Assembly: GCA_022457065.1 (NCBI GenBank)
Contig: JAJGBQ010000002.1
Location: 3,534,001-3,598,000, forward strand
Length of the DNA: 64,000 nucleotides
Source: Curvularia sp. ZM96
Lineage: Eukaryota; Ascomycota; Dothideomycetes; Pleosporales; Pleosporaceae
Direction of reading: 5' to 3'
The number at the start of each line of letters is the position of its first letter. The stretch's first letter is position 1. The notes below the pieces were generated by a model. That model did not search any database, had not been told where the DNA came from, and saw only the letters and a list, made by a program, of their open reading frames with translations. The position numbers were made by a program, and so were the translations under genes. This document shows positions 9,979 through 19,949 of the stretch, one piece after another.

Positions 9979-11628
9979 ATGGCTACCCTGGAGCAGGAGC
10001 TCCTGGCGGATTTTGCCGACAGCGGAGATGAAGATATTCAAGATCTGGAAAACGACTTCGCCGAGGGTGGCAACGGGGATGGAGATGACGATGAAATGGT
10101 AGACGAGGAGGCCGAATACCGAGCGAGAGAGAAGAAAGACAACAAAGGACCCGCAGATATTCGATCTGCTCAGCAACTCAAGGCGAACCTGGAATCAGTG
10201 CTTGCGCGCATCGAGGAAGCCAAGGATCAGATGGACGTGGTGGATGGCGAGTCTTTTGAAGACTCTCCAGAATACAAGCTCCTCACCGAAGCCAACGAGT
10301 TCTCGACCCAGATTGATGGCGAAATCGCTGCTGTGCACAAGTTCATTCGCGACCACTATTCGGCCTTCTTCCCCCACTTGGAAGATCTGATCAAGAACCC
10401 CGTCGTATACGCACGAGCATGCCTGGTTATCGGTGGCGGACCTTTGAAGGACATCAAAACCATGGCGCCACAGCTTAAGGCAATCGAGGGACTCGAACCT
10501 GCTCAGGTCATGATTGTCGAGATTGAAGCCACCCGTGTGGAAAGCAGACTTCTCGGCGAGGCAGAGCTCAAGCTGATATCAGACGCCTGTCATCTTCTAC
10601 TGGATTTGAATGCCGCCAAATCTAAGATTTTGGGCTATGTTGAGTCGCGGACTGAGGTGTTTTGCCCCAACCTAACCGCACTCATTGGTTCCTTGACAGC
10701 CGCCCATCTCATTTCGTACTCTGGGGGTATTTCCAATTTGGCAAAAACTCCCGCTTGCAATATCGCGCCTCTCGGTTCGACCAAGGTCTCTGGAGCCACT
10801 GTCGGTCTTTCCAACATCGGCTTGAGGCACGAAGGTTATCTTTATCACAGTGAGATTATCCAGAATCAGCGACCTGATCTACGAAAACAGGCGCTGCGCA
10901 TCGTCTCGGCCAAGGTCATTCTAGCTGCCCGCGTGGATGCTCACTCAACGTCGCGTAATGCTGACATTGGTATGGATTTGAGGAGAGAATGCGAACGTCG
11001 GCTGGATAAGTTGACTGAGATACCTGCAAACCAAAAAGGACAGCGAGCACTCCCTGTACCGGACGAAAAACCTTCGCGCAAGCGTGGTGGAAGACGTGCA
11101 AGGAAGGCCAAGGAAGCAACGGCCATGACGGAGATTCGCAAGGCGCAGAACAGGATGACGTTTGGTAAAGAGGAGAAGGAAGTAGGCTATGGCGACTCGA
11201 CCAAGGGTCTGGGTATGATTGGAGCTACTGACACGGGACGACTGCGTGCGCAACAGATCGATCCCAAGACTCGTGCCAAACTCAGCAAAAAGAATCCGGG
11301 CTGGGGTGGAGACACGACACTCGGCATGGCATCGTCACTCAAGGGCTTCGGTGCAGGCGGCACAGCGACGAGTCTGCGTGCGCAAGGATTGCGAACAGGA
11401 GGCGTGGGTCTTGGTGCAGGTACGAGCTCGATTGCATTTACACCTGTGCAAGGCCTGGAGCTCGTGGACCCCAAGAAGCGGGACGAGATGCAGCGCAAGA
11501 GGAAAGCAGACGAAGATCGGTGGTTCAAGGGTGGTTCTTTCACGCAGCTTAATGGTAGCTCCAAAGTGGATGCTGGCGGCTTCAAAGTTCCTGCACTGCC
11601 GAACAAGAAGCCAAAAACAGACTCGTAG
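9979..11628 (+). CDS. prp31: U4/U6 snRNP-associated splicing factor Prp31
   Basis: Prp31 binds the U4 snRNA 5' stem-loop with the 15.5K/Snu13 protein and bridges U4/U6 to U5 in the tri-snRNP. This is a single-exon gene of 549 aa. The N-terminus MATLEQELLADFADSGDE is acidic as in the family. The Nop domain spans ~residues 140-380, with recognisable segments VIGGGPLKDIK (after ARACL), ARVDAHSTS and a following KRGGRRARKAKE basic patch. The Prp31 C-terminal domain follows with TEIRKAQNRMTFG and GLGMIG. The C-terminal PNKKPKTDS is NLS-like. The central loop STKVSGATVGLSN differs from the human sequence but has the same position and length. ATG context GCCATGG is good. Confidence 0.96.
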   Translation: MATLEQELLADFADSGDEDIQDLENDFAEGGNGDGDDDEMVDEEAEYRAREKKDNKGPADIRSAQQLKANLESVLARIEEAKDQMDVVDGESFEDSPEYKLLTEANEFSTQIDGEIAAVHKFIRDHYSAFFPHLEDLIKNPVVYARACLVIGGGPLKDIKTMAPQLKAIEGLEPAQVMIVEIEATRVESRLLGEAELKLISDACHLLLDLNAAKSKILGYVESRTEVFCPNLTALIGSLTAAHLISYSGGISNLAKTPACNIAPLGSTKVSGATVGLSNIGLRHEGYLYHSEIIQNQRPDLRKQALRIVSAKVILAARVDAHSTSRNADIGMDLRRECERRLDKLTEIPANQKGQRALPVPDEKPSRKRGGRRARKAKEATAMTEIRKAQNRMTFGKEEKEVGYGDSTKGLGMIGATDTGRLRAQQIDPKTRAKLSKKNPGWGGDTTLGMASSLKGFGAGGTATSLRAQGLRTGGVGLGAGTSSIAFTPVQGLELVDPKKRDEMQRKRKADEDRWFKGGSFTQLNGSSKVDAGGFKVPALPNKKPKTDS

Positions 11629-13923
11629 TGGCTGCAAAGTATCATGGCCACAGCGCTAATATGCATGGGCTTCATGATGATGGCATTTTAGCAGGATGAT
11701 CGGTGCATTATATGGCGTTTGTCTCTCTTGTCATTTTCTAGTGGAGGAAATAGTGAATCACCCCTGCGTAATCGGGTTTTAGGCAATAAATAAAACTTCT
11801 GACCACCTCCAAGTGCTGCCAACTTCTCATGTCGTTATTTTTATCGTCTGCGATGGTCCAGTATTTTCACGCGGTTGCCAGAATTCGTCTTTGACTTCAT
11901 GGCTATGTCATGTTGCTATGTCGCCATTTTACATCAGCACAGAGCTGTGCAGAGCGGGCGCACAGGCAACTAGAATATTCCTCGCTGGAAACCCATTCCT
12001 TCGTGACCTAGATTACATCGCACAGGATCAATAGTCGGTCCTTCTTATCTCTTGTGCAGGAACGAGTTAGTTTGACTATCTTACATGGTACGAAGTATAA
12101 ATTATGTATACGAGAGTCCTTTTCACATATGAATCATCGGAGAAGTTCTATTGGTTTTGCAAAGTGGTTTATCTACCTATGACGAAATGGATGTCAAAAC
12201 GGGAAAGCAGGGAGAAAAGAGACTGGAGAAAGAACCCATGTGCTCTGGGGTTCAATAAGGATTGTGTTTATTATCTAGCAAGCACACTGCAAAACGTGTC
12301 CTTAGCCCTAGGTTTCTGCCCCAGATGAAGTACACGAAGTTTACCAGAGAAGAGCATGTATTGGTCTATACTGATTGCGGGGTTCACCGGGGAAGAGACA
12401 ATGAGCCTGCATGCGTCTGCTTGAAAGACTTGTATCACGAAGGTTACACTACGGTCTTAGTTTTGGAGATTTTCTCCACTCATACTTTAGAATACTGGAG
12501 CTTATTGGAGGATATAACGAGGACAATGGCAATAACAAGGGCGTTTGAATCCAGAGAGCAGAGCAGTGTTTGCACGAATCAACCATCTTCACTTCCCTCC
12601 TTCGTGCGATCGACATGCCAAGATTTATGGAAACCAGTCGTCTTATTCCAGCAGACACACGATTTCTGAGTAGTACATCCTATAAACCAATCGGAAGAGC
12701 AAACAATGTTCAGCTAGATTCGGGGGAGAATGATGCTAATAATCAGCTTGCAGATAACGATGATCACAAGGACCAATCCATGGGGTTCTAGTCTCGATTC
12801 CAAACATAAGCTGCGTCACAACCGAGAGGAGCAAACCATTACTATTGTCCAGCTGAAAATTCACAGCATCATGTGGGGTGTTCATCCAGTGAACATGATT
12901 CTTGACGCGCCAGACATGGAGGCTTGGGTCATTAATCTGAGGAGCATGAACAATGTCAGCACTGTGATGACGACCATCACAAGATAATGGATGGTAACTA
13001 ATGGTGTGTGACAAGGGCGTTCCCAAGGATGGTTGCAACGACGAAGCCAAATGGTAATGTGGTAGTACTAGATTTCCAGTCATCTCCAACCCCCCGTGTT
13101 CCAGGCTGCAGACATCAAAGCGAGAACAGAGATCACATTGTGACAGCAGAAATGTTGCATATCCCTCGCTGATCATGGATCATTCATCAATGGTATTGTG
13201 CTCTTTTATTCGCTGCTCGCTTGTAACACCCGCCCAATACCCAGATGGGTGGGTGAGGCACAGGTCCTGAAAGCGGCATAGCGCAGGTCTATTGAGTGAC
13301 GAGGAGGACAATAGCAAGGTGGATGCATCTTGCGCCTTGCGCATCTTGGGTGCTACGAGCGGTGTGCTTGCTACTATGAGTGATTCAGTGACGCGTTACA
13401 TGCATGAATTATCATGGCCTTGCTATTGTGTTCGCTGCGACAAATTACGATCAATAGCAGTTGGTTGGATGGTTGGCAATGAGGATATTTAGAGTAGGCG
13501 CCCGCTGTAGCGGCTTTGTGAGTTCCCAGTGCGTAAGGAGCTGACTCTTGAGTGTAAGAAGTCTTCTCAACGACTAAGTGAGTTACTCTCTGCAGGGGAA
13601 GCCATGTCGCTGACTTATTAGAAACCACCCGTCTTCCAACGGTACATACGGCAAGAGAACACAACCAAAGCCCAACGGCCAACTCCGGTGTCTACCTCAT
13701 AACGTGCTCACGGCTATATTCCGGGACGGGTCACCGTTGATAGTTCGTGGTCGTACAATACTTTCCGGCAAAGCTTTCAACCACCACGTTCTGGTACTCA
13801 ACTCGCATGATCTTCGGATAATTCATCACACCAACATCACGCCACAACTCCACGGTCACGATACCCCACAACATCGACCGTAACAAATCGGAAGAAAATC
13901 AAAATCAAGATTACATATAGACC
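11629..13923. other. Long intergenic region between prp31 and a hypothetical gene
   Basis: About 2.3 kb without a supportable gene. ORFs up to ~146 codons occur on both strands, but their composition, lack of splice context and lack of family likeness argue against them. The start presumably holds the PRP31 3'UTR. The last ~250 bases become CA/AC-rich, as in a leader before the ATG at 13924. I see no repeats or RNA genes. Confidence 0.45.
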
Positions 13924-14781
13924 ATGGAGCCTCTTTGCAATACTGACTTGCAAAGCGCAAAAGTTTCTACACAACAACAAACTCCACACTCTGCATTGAA
14001 CAATACCAATACCCCGATACTATCATTGGAAGAAATGCCAGAACCCCCAGCCTACGACACCGTTGTAGACGCCAGTATGCCAAGATCAAATGTTACAAGC
14101 CCGTACACTCATTCTGAAGAGGACGAGGAAGACAAGGAATCGCAAAGCGACGTTCCTGAGATTGTCATCAACGCTGCGACCCAGATCCGTGGACACGGTA
14201 ACATCATCTCGATTGCACAGATGGATAGCGTGCGAATAGCAAACCTTATTACAAGCATGCTTAACTGTAGCGACAAGACACCGACAGACGAGGCTACACG
14301 ACCTCTGACACCTCCAAGCCCACCCTTGCTAGCAACAGCGCAGGCGGAGCGGACATCAAGAACCCAAGTCCGAGGGGTACAGAAGTACCCAAACATCAAC
14401 ATCACAGTCAACTGTGGAGCGACAGTCATTGGAGACCGGAACATTGTGGGCCCAGGACTGGGCGACATTGCAAGACAGATGCAAATGGCGCAGCGGAACC
14501 AAGCGGCGCTGCAGGCGCAGCAGCAACACCAGCAACGACAGGCGGCGGCAGCTGCAGCCGCAGCCGCAGCTGAGAGACAGAAGATGGCGTCACCGCCGCT
14601 GATGCAGCGAAGAAATACCCTGTATCAGACGGCGCCACATCTTGCAGGCCAAGGGCCCTTGGCGAATGGGGTGACAACGCCGCCGATGAGTCGGAGCTCG
14701 AGTCTGCACAGCGAGGAAGAGTGCCGGAAAAGGAAATGTCTAGATGTGGGTGGGATGGGTGCTGCTAAGAGGCAGTGTTGA
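13924..14781 (+). CDS. Hypothetical protein with duplicated 16-residue I-x-V-N motif
   Basis: The product is 285 aa from a single exon with ATG context ACCATGG. No known family is recognised. Two segments align without gaps: residues 80-95 (IVINAATQIRGHGNII) and 160-175 (ITVNCGATVIGDRNIV). They share I, N, G, N and I at fixed spacing plus hydrophobic alternation, like rungs of a small beta structure. Between them lies a Ser/Thr/Pro-rich linker. Residues 41-44 are PPAY, a PPxY motif that WW domains can bind, and 62-76 is an acidic run. Residues ~190-222 are Gln-rich then a poly-Ala run. The C-terminus has a Ser-rich patch and a basic RKRK that could be a nuclear signal. A regulatory or nuclear role is a guess. 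Confidence 0.75.
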   Translation: MEPLCNTDLQSAKVSTQQQTPHSALNNTNTPILSLEEMPEPPAYDTVVDASMPRSNVTSPYTHSEEDEEDKESQSDVPEIVINAATQIRGHGNIISIAQMDSVRIANLITSMLNCSDKTPTDEATRPLTPPSPPLLATAQAERTSRTQVRGVQKYPNINITVNCGATVIGDRNIVGPGLGDIARQMQMAQRNQAALQAQQQHQQRQAAAAAAAAAAERQKMASPPLMQRRNTLYQTAPHLAGQGPLANGVTTPPMSRSSSLHSEEECRKRKCLDVGGMGAAKRQC

Positions 14782-15945
14782 GTCTGTTCAATGAGACGCA
14801 AGCGAGACATGATTTTATGACTTTTTTTTTCCTCAGCGTGTTTCTTTTTACTCTACTCTCTTCTTCTCTTCAGGTTAGGGGACACGAAAATAAGTGTCAG
14901 GGCATTGGAGGATGAGCGTCTGGTTAGCATTGTATATAGGCAGAGCAGCAGGCTGTAGGTGGTTATTCAGCGTACTGGCTTCGACCAGACATGTACATAT
15001 TCTACACCCTGATGACCAATGGATGTGAAAGCAGAATAGTCGCACGGCAAGCAGATAGCAGGGGGTCTGCCTAGTGGGACGCGTAGACGGTATTGAGCTT
15101 CGTGTCCTTTTCGAGTACGGTATTCGCTCGAGACGTACTCCGTACAGACGGACAAGTAGAACAGGGCAGAGCCCAGCCCCAGGCTGGGCAATAGACCAAG
15201 AGCCCGTTGACTAGGCTCGGCAGCCAACCTCGAGAACAAGGCCGGAGAGTCGTCGGGGTGCATTCATGTCTCACAGTGCTGTCTGCGGCAGCGGACGGCG
15301 GCTGGCGGATGGCGGCTGGCGGCATCCCTGGCTAGCGGCGTCCCAATCGAGGGCACCCTCTCCCCAGCATCACTACCACATGAAAGCCACCCTCACTCCT
15401 CTGCAACCCCATTCTCTCCTGGTTGCGAGCCTCTCCCCCCCTTCATTCTTAGCCTCGACGCCCTGCCGCCGCCATTGCCCTCTGCTTGGCCGTTTCCAGC
15501 GCAGGCAATAACCCGGCGCCAGTTGCGCGACTCGCGGGCTACAGCTGCTCCCATACCTAGGTAGTCCAACACTTTACCTGGCCTCTTCCCTCCACCCTCC
15601 CGACTGTTGAGCACCGCCTGCTCGTGCAACGTGTCAGGCACCATAGGCATCCCGCCCAGGCCACGGCAAAGACAATTATCATCAGGTAAGCCCCTTTTCG
15701 CTCACTACATACTCGGCCCTGCTCAACCTTCCGAGGCCACCACCCTCGTCCCATTGCCCTCTCCTTCTCCTCCCCTTCACACCCCTCTGTACCCCTCTCT
15801 CCCATCTCCGCCCTTGTATCGCAATTCGCGCCCGCATCAATTGGCGTCTGACCCAATTCGCCAGTAATTGGCTTTTGTCGAAACCGGCCACGTATTCATT
15901 AGCGGCGACACCCTTGCGAGCACTGCATACGACATTCCGCACATC
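14782..15945. other. Gap between hypothetical genes; probable leader with intron
   Basis: A T-rich tract at about 14820-14850 follows the left gene and fits a 3'UTR. The right part (about 15360-15860) is pyrimidine-rich (C/T) like a fungal core promoter. A candidate leader intron runs from CAG|GTAAGC at 15686 to CCAG at 15864, before the ATG at 15946. No separate gene is supported. Confidence 0.4.
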
Positions 15946-16998
15946 ATGGAGACATGGATGAGCTGGGCCCTGTTCCTGGCCATTGGCGCGGCAGCGTACT
16001 GGTACTATGCCCACCAGAACAACGATGCCGTTGCGCGAGGACGGTCGACAACGGGCAAGTCCACCACCAGCTCGCTGAAGGAGGCGGTCAACTGGGACTC
16101 TGAGAGCAAGCCCAAGCAGAAGCAGGCAAAGGCCAAGGCTCCCCGCAAGTCGGTCAAGACGCCCGCTCAGGACACCACCAAGCCAGCTGCCCCCGCGCCA
16201 AAGGAAGATGTCTCCCCACCTGCTGCCCCTATTACCAAGGCACCCAGCGGCAAGGATGTCTCCGATATGTTGGGCGAACGCGCCGCCTCTCCCACTGTCA
16301 TGACCATCAAGCCCTCCGACAAGCCCGCCAAGTCCGTCAAGGCCCAGACACAAAAGGCCGAAGTTGCGCAGGAGACCAAGAAGCAGCGCCAGAACAGGAA
16401 GAAGGCCGAAGAGGCCAAGGCTGCGCGTGAGGAAGAGGAGAAGCAGCGCAAGGCTCTCGAGGAGAAGCAGCGCCGCGTCGCTCGTGAGGCTCGCGGTGAA
16501 CCGGCCAAGAACGGTCTGCAGCAGGGCAAGCCTCCTGCGGAGAACGCATGGACTGAAGTCAAGTCTCGCGGTGCGGTTCAGCCTCCCAAGTCGGCTCCCA
16601 CTTCCCAGCTTCTTGACACTTTCGAGGCTCCCGCTCCCAAGGCTGCTCCCGCTGCTCCCGCTGCTGCTGCTGCTGCTGCCGCTCCCACGAACGGCAAGAA
16701 CACCACCTCTGCCTCTTACAACAGCTTGCCTTCTGAGGAAGAGCAGCTCAGGCTCGCCATGGAGGACTCGGCTTGGACCACTGTCCCCAAGGGAGGCAAG
16801 ACCAAGCGCAAGACTGTCAACGAAGAAATTGCCGAGGAGCGGGACGAGATCAACACTGTCAAGTCCCAGCCTGTGAAGCCAGTCCGACCAACCGAGGCCA
16901 TCAAGGAGAACAGGAACCCCAGCTCTCGCTACCAGATCCTCGCCGAAGAGTTCAACCCCAAGACTGGAGACGACGTTGACGACTGGGCCGTCATGTGA
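15946..16998 (+). CDS. Hypothetical membrane-anchored, Lys/Ala-rich coiled-coil protein
   Basis: The product is 350 aa from ATG 15946; the raw frame runs 26 codons further to a TTG that is not expected to be used. Residues ~5-21 (WMSWALFLAIGAAAYWYY) form a single hydrophobic N-terminal anchor, so the rest probably faces the cytosol from the ER or another membrane. A long Lys/Ala/Pro-rich stretch follows. At ~140-200 there is a highly charged coiled coil (EEEEKQRKALEEKQRRVARE), and at ~240-250 a poly-Ala run encoded by GCT repeats. Two short Trp motifs recur: AWTEVKSRG and SAWTTVPKGG. The C-terminus (SRYQILAEEFNPKTG, then DDVDDWAVM) is distinctive and looks conserved. I do not recognise the family. 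The layout of anchor plus basic coiled coil is reminiscent of ribosome- or RNA-binding ER proteins, but this is weak inference. Confidence 0.8.
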   Translation: METWMSWALFLAIGAAAYWYYAHQNNDAVARGRSTTGKSTTSSLKEAVNWDSESKPKQKQAKAKAPRKSVKTPAQDTTKPAAPAPKEDVSPPAAPITKAPSGKDVSDMLGERAASPTVMTIKPSDKPAKSVKAQTQKAEVAQETKKQRQNRKKAEEAKAAREEEEKQRKALEEKQRRVAREARGEPAKNGLQQGKPPAENAWTEVKSRGAVQPPKSAPTSQLLDTFEAPAPKAAPAAPAAAAAAAAPTNGKNTTSASYNSLPSEEEQLRLAMEDSAWTTVPKGGKTKRKTVNEEIAEERDEINTVKSQPVKPVRPTEAIKENRNPSSRYQILAEEFNPKTGDDVDDWAVM

Positions 16999-18105
16999 GA
17001 GTGCTGACCCTGATCAGGCCAGTAAATGGTCTTGACACCTGTGGCGCACGCGTGCAGTCACGCAGTACCCACCTGTATTGTCCTTTTTCAGATATCTGTC
17101 GTGGTCATGGCCATGAATACACGGGGTCTTCCAGGCGTTGGGACGGCAGCTTGTCAGCGTTAACGTGTGTGACAGAGGTTCTTGCAGAAGGGGGAGGCAA
17201 AATGTTCGAGTTACGTGGGAACCTCTAGGCGACGAACACGATGGAGAAATCGAGGGCTCGGTTTCTCGCTTGCTGCGCAGAGCATTTGGAAAACCCATCG
17301 GCGTAAGGGGTTGCATTTTGGAACTGTTTGCGAAACCTGCCCTTGTATTCTCTCGCTGTATGTTATGTAGTGTCCCGAACATCGGGTCACGCTACGGCCC
17401 GTGTTTGGCGGAGCGCTCCCTTGAGGCTCATCCGATAGAAAAGAAATGACTTTTGTCGCGTAAATTGCGGTGCACCGAAACCAAAAACAAAGCGTTATGC
17501 CATCATTGATTGTGTAATAGTGACTGTCCGATTGCTTCACACATTCTAGCGCATGACTGGACGCCCAACAACACATGAGGTGAGCGTAATCAGCGCGGCC
17601 CAAAATAGAGGCTGGCTGCGGACGCTATAATTGTATCAAAGCTGCACCGTGGCCATGCTCGAGTCAGATGGAGCAATCGCCTGTTCGAGAGCAGGCCGGC
17701 AAGGTAAGGTACCGGCTCTCTGTGCGACCGTCGAGGTCAGAGTAGAGCGCAACTTGAGAAAGGTGGCCTCTACCACGGTGCCTGGAAACGTTGCAGGTCG
17801 CGCGAGCCAAGCAATGCGCCCCAACAAGGAACGGATAGTATGTAGTAGACGTATAGCAATATCGGCGAATGTAAATGGCCGTCACGCGCAAAGGATACCG
17901 AACCCCTCCAACCCTGCAATTTAGCTAGCTTGCCACAGGCGATTGTAGTGAGACCCTAGGGTAGCGCGCAATAGGGTTAGTTGCTGACATAATCTGACGT
18001 TTCCGAGATTCAATCGCGTGAAGGACACCTGTTCGCAGGAACAACCCATTCACCTATTATACTTCCGCCTCGCACCCTCTTTTTCTTCTCTACACTCCAC
18101 CAGCC
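16999..18105. other. Gap between anchored coiled-coil gene and surf4; no gene seen
   Basis: About 1.1 kb with only short frames. The last ~80 bases are CT-rich as in a core promoter. No repeats or RNA genes were found. Confidence 0.45.
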
Positions 18106-19258
18106 ATGGCGCAGATACGCGGCACAGCTGGCTACCACCTGGGCAACCAGAGCCCCTTTGGCAACTCCGGGCGCAACGACGACATGAGGAACGATCCGAG
18201 TCCCCTCGAACAACTGAGGGCCCAGACGAGCAAGCTCGAGGACATGATGGACACGGTGGCGGATCCGATCAAGCCGTAAGTAGGGAATGAATTGCCCAGG
18301 GCACGACGTCTTGTGCTGGACACCGCTCGTGGTGCCCAACAAAGACGACTCGGGATAATGACAGCATGGCTGATTCGCATCTTCTTCAGTTACCTCCCAG
18401 CAATTGGCCGCTTCCTTATCGTTGTAACCTTCCTCGAAGACGCGCTCCGCATAGTGACTCAATGGACCGACCAGCTTACCTATCTCCACGACTACCGACA
18501 CAGTATGCCTCGCTACTTACCCCTCACGACATGTCGTGTGTACATGGTTCATGACTAACGTGGCTTTGCTCAGTCCCCAACGGCCTCACCCACTTGTTCC
18601 TCATCGTCAACGTGATTGCCATGACAATCTGCTCCATCGGTGTCATTGCCCGGAAATTCCCCGAATACAGCGTCGGTGGACTCATGAGCGTGGTTGTGTT
18701 GCAGGGTCTTGGATACGGTCTTGTCTTCGACCTCAACTTCTTCCTCCGCAACCTGTCGGTCGTCGGCGGTCTGCTCATGGTGCTTTCCGACTCATGGGTT
18801 CGCAAGAAGTTTGCCCCGGCCGGTCTCCCTCAGCTGGATGAGAAGGACAAGAAGATGTACTTCCAGCTTGCCGGACGTGTCCTGCTGATCTTCCTCTTCA
18901 TCGGCTTCGTTTTCCGTGGCGACTGGGGCGTCTGGAGGATTATTGCCAGTCTTTTGGGATTCGTTGCTTGTGTCATGGTTGTTGTTGGTTTCAAGGCCAA
19001 GTTCTCCGCCATTATGCTGGTGCTTATTCTTAGCATTTTCAACCTCTATGTCAACAACTGGTGGACTCTGCACCCGCACCACCCCCACAAGGACTTCGCC
19101 AAGTACGACTTTTTCCAGATTCTCTCGATTGTGTAAGTACCTGGCTGCATCCTGTTCAAGGCGCATTTGCTAACAAGCACGCTAGCGGTGGTCTTCTCTT
19201 GCTGGTCAACATGGGCCCCGGACAGTTCTCCGTCGACGAGAAGAAGAAGGTTTACTAG
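18106..19258 (+). CDS. erv29: ER cargo receptor SURF4/Erv29
   Basis: Erv29/SURF4 is a multi-pass protein that loads soluble secretory cargo into COPII vesicles and cycles between ER and Golgi. Exons are 18106-18275, 18390-18502, 18574-19132 and 19186-19258, giving 304 aa, close to yeast Erv29. All introns are GT-AG with donors GTAAGT, GTATGC and GTAAGT, and the joined frame is continuous: IKP-YLPAIGRF, RHI-PNGLTHLF and LSIV-GGLLLL. Several hydrophobic helices follow a ~55-residue polar N-terminus. Family blocks include VTFLEDALRI, FLRNLSVVGGLLM and HHPHKDFAKYDFFQ. The C-terminus ends KKKVY, a dilysine-type COPI retrieval signal as expected for an ER-Golgi shuttle. SEC13, a COPII coat subunit, lies 15 kb to the right; this is probably chance. 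Confidence 0.95.
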
Positions 19259-19949
19259 GCTCAGACGGGACGACGCATCACGCATCACGACATGTCTTTT
19301 CGATTCGAACGCTGGACAGCGAACACTGGTTACATCCGATGACGAAGATCATGTCGATTGGGTACGAAGTGCAGGCCACGCAGTTAGCAGCTGCAATGAC
19401 AAAAAACAACTGAGAGCAGGGACAAGTTCACAAGTGCAACTTCCAGCCCAGCAAAAACCTTTGCGGACACGGAAAATGTGTAGACCAGGAGTAGTACTCG
19501 GCTTTTTTTACTAGCGATTGGGTTGATCGCACCCTGCTCACAGGGATATTGTTTCAGAAATATGCAAATGCACACAGGTTCATGATAATTGACAGCCATT
19601 TTGAATTGATGTTTGACATGTTTCATACATACTTGTAAGCACTCCTGAATCCAGAGTGTCATTCGCGAGACCCACAGCGGAGTGCCCCGTTGGAGTCGGT
19701 GAGTCGGTGTGTCGGTGAACTCCGTGGTTGCCTTTTGAGGCACACTTTGCCGTGCCTGGCTTGGTGTAGGAGACGACGGCCCACTAGTTTATCTAATCGT
19801 ATCTACGTACATGGACTTGCGGGGAGAGAGAGGCGGAGTAGCCACAGACAACAATACACACACAGTCATTTGCCTCTACCCTTTTTCTCTTCTCCTTGTT
19901 CTAAACCCAACAATTCGACGCAATTGAACGACAGAAACAGAGACAAACG
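19259..19949. other. Gap between surf4 and nucleoside hydrolase; no gene seen
   Basis: Contains the erv29 3'UTR and the nucleoside hydrolase promoter. The ~90 bases before the ATG at 19950 are CT/CA-rich. No repeats of note. Confidence 0.4.

Noticed and set aside
15682..16353. 223-codon antisense frame rich in Gly/Leu
   Set aside because: Complement of the Lys/Pro-rich coding region on the plus strand and its leader.
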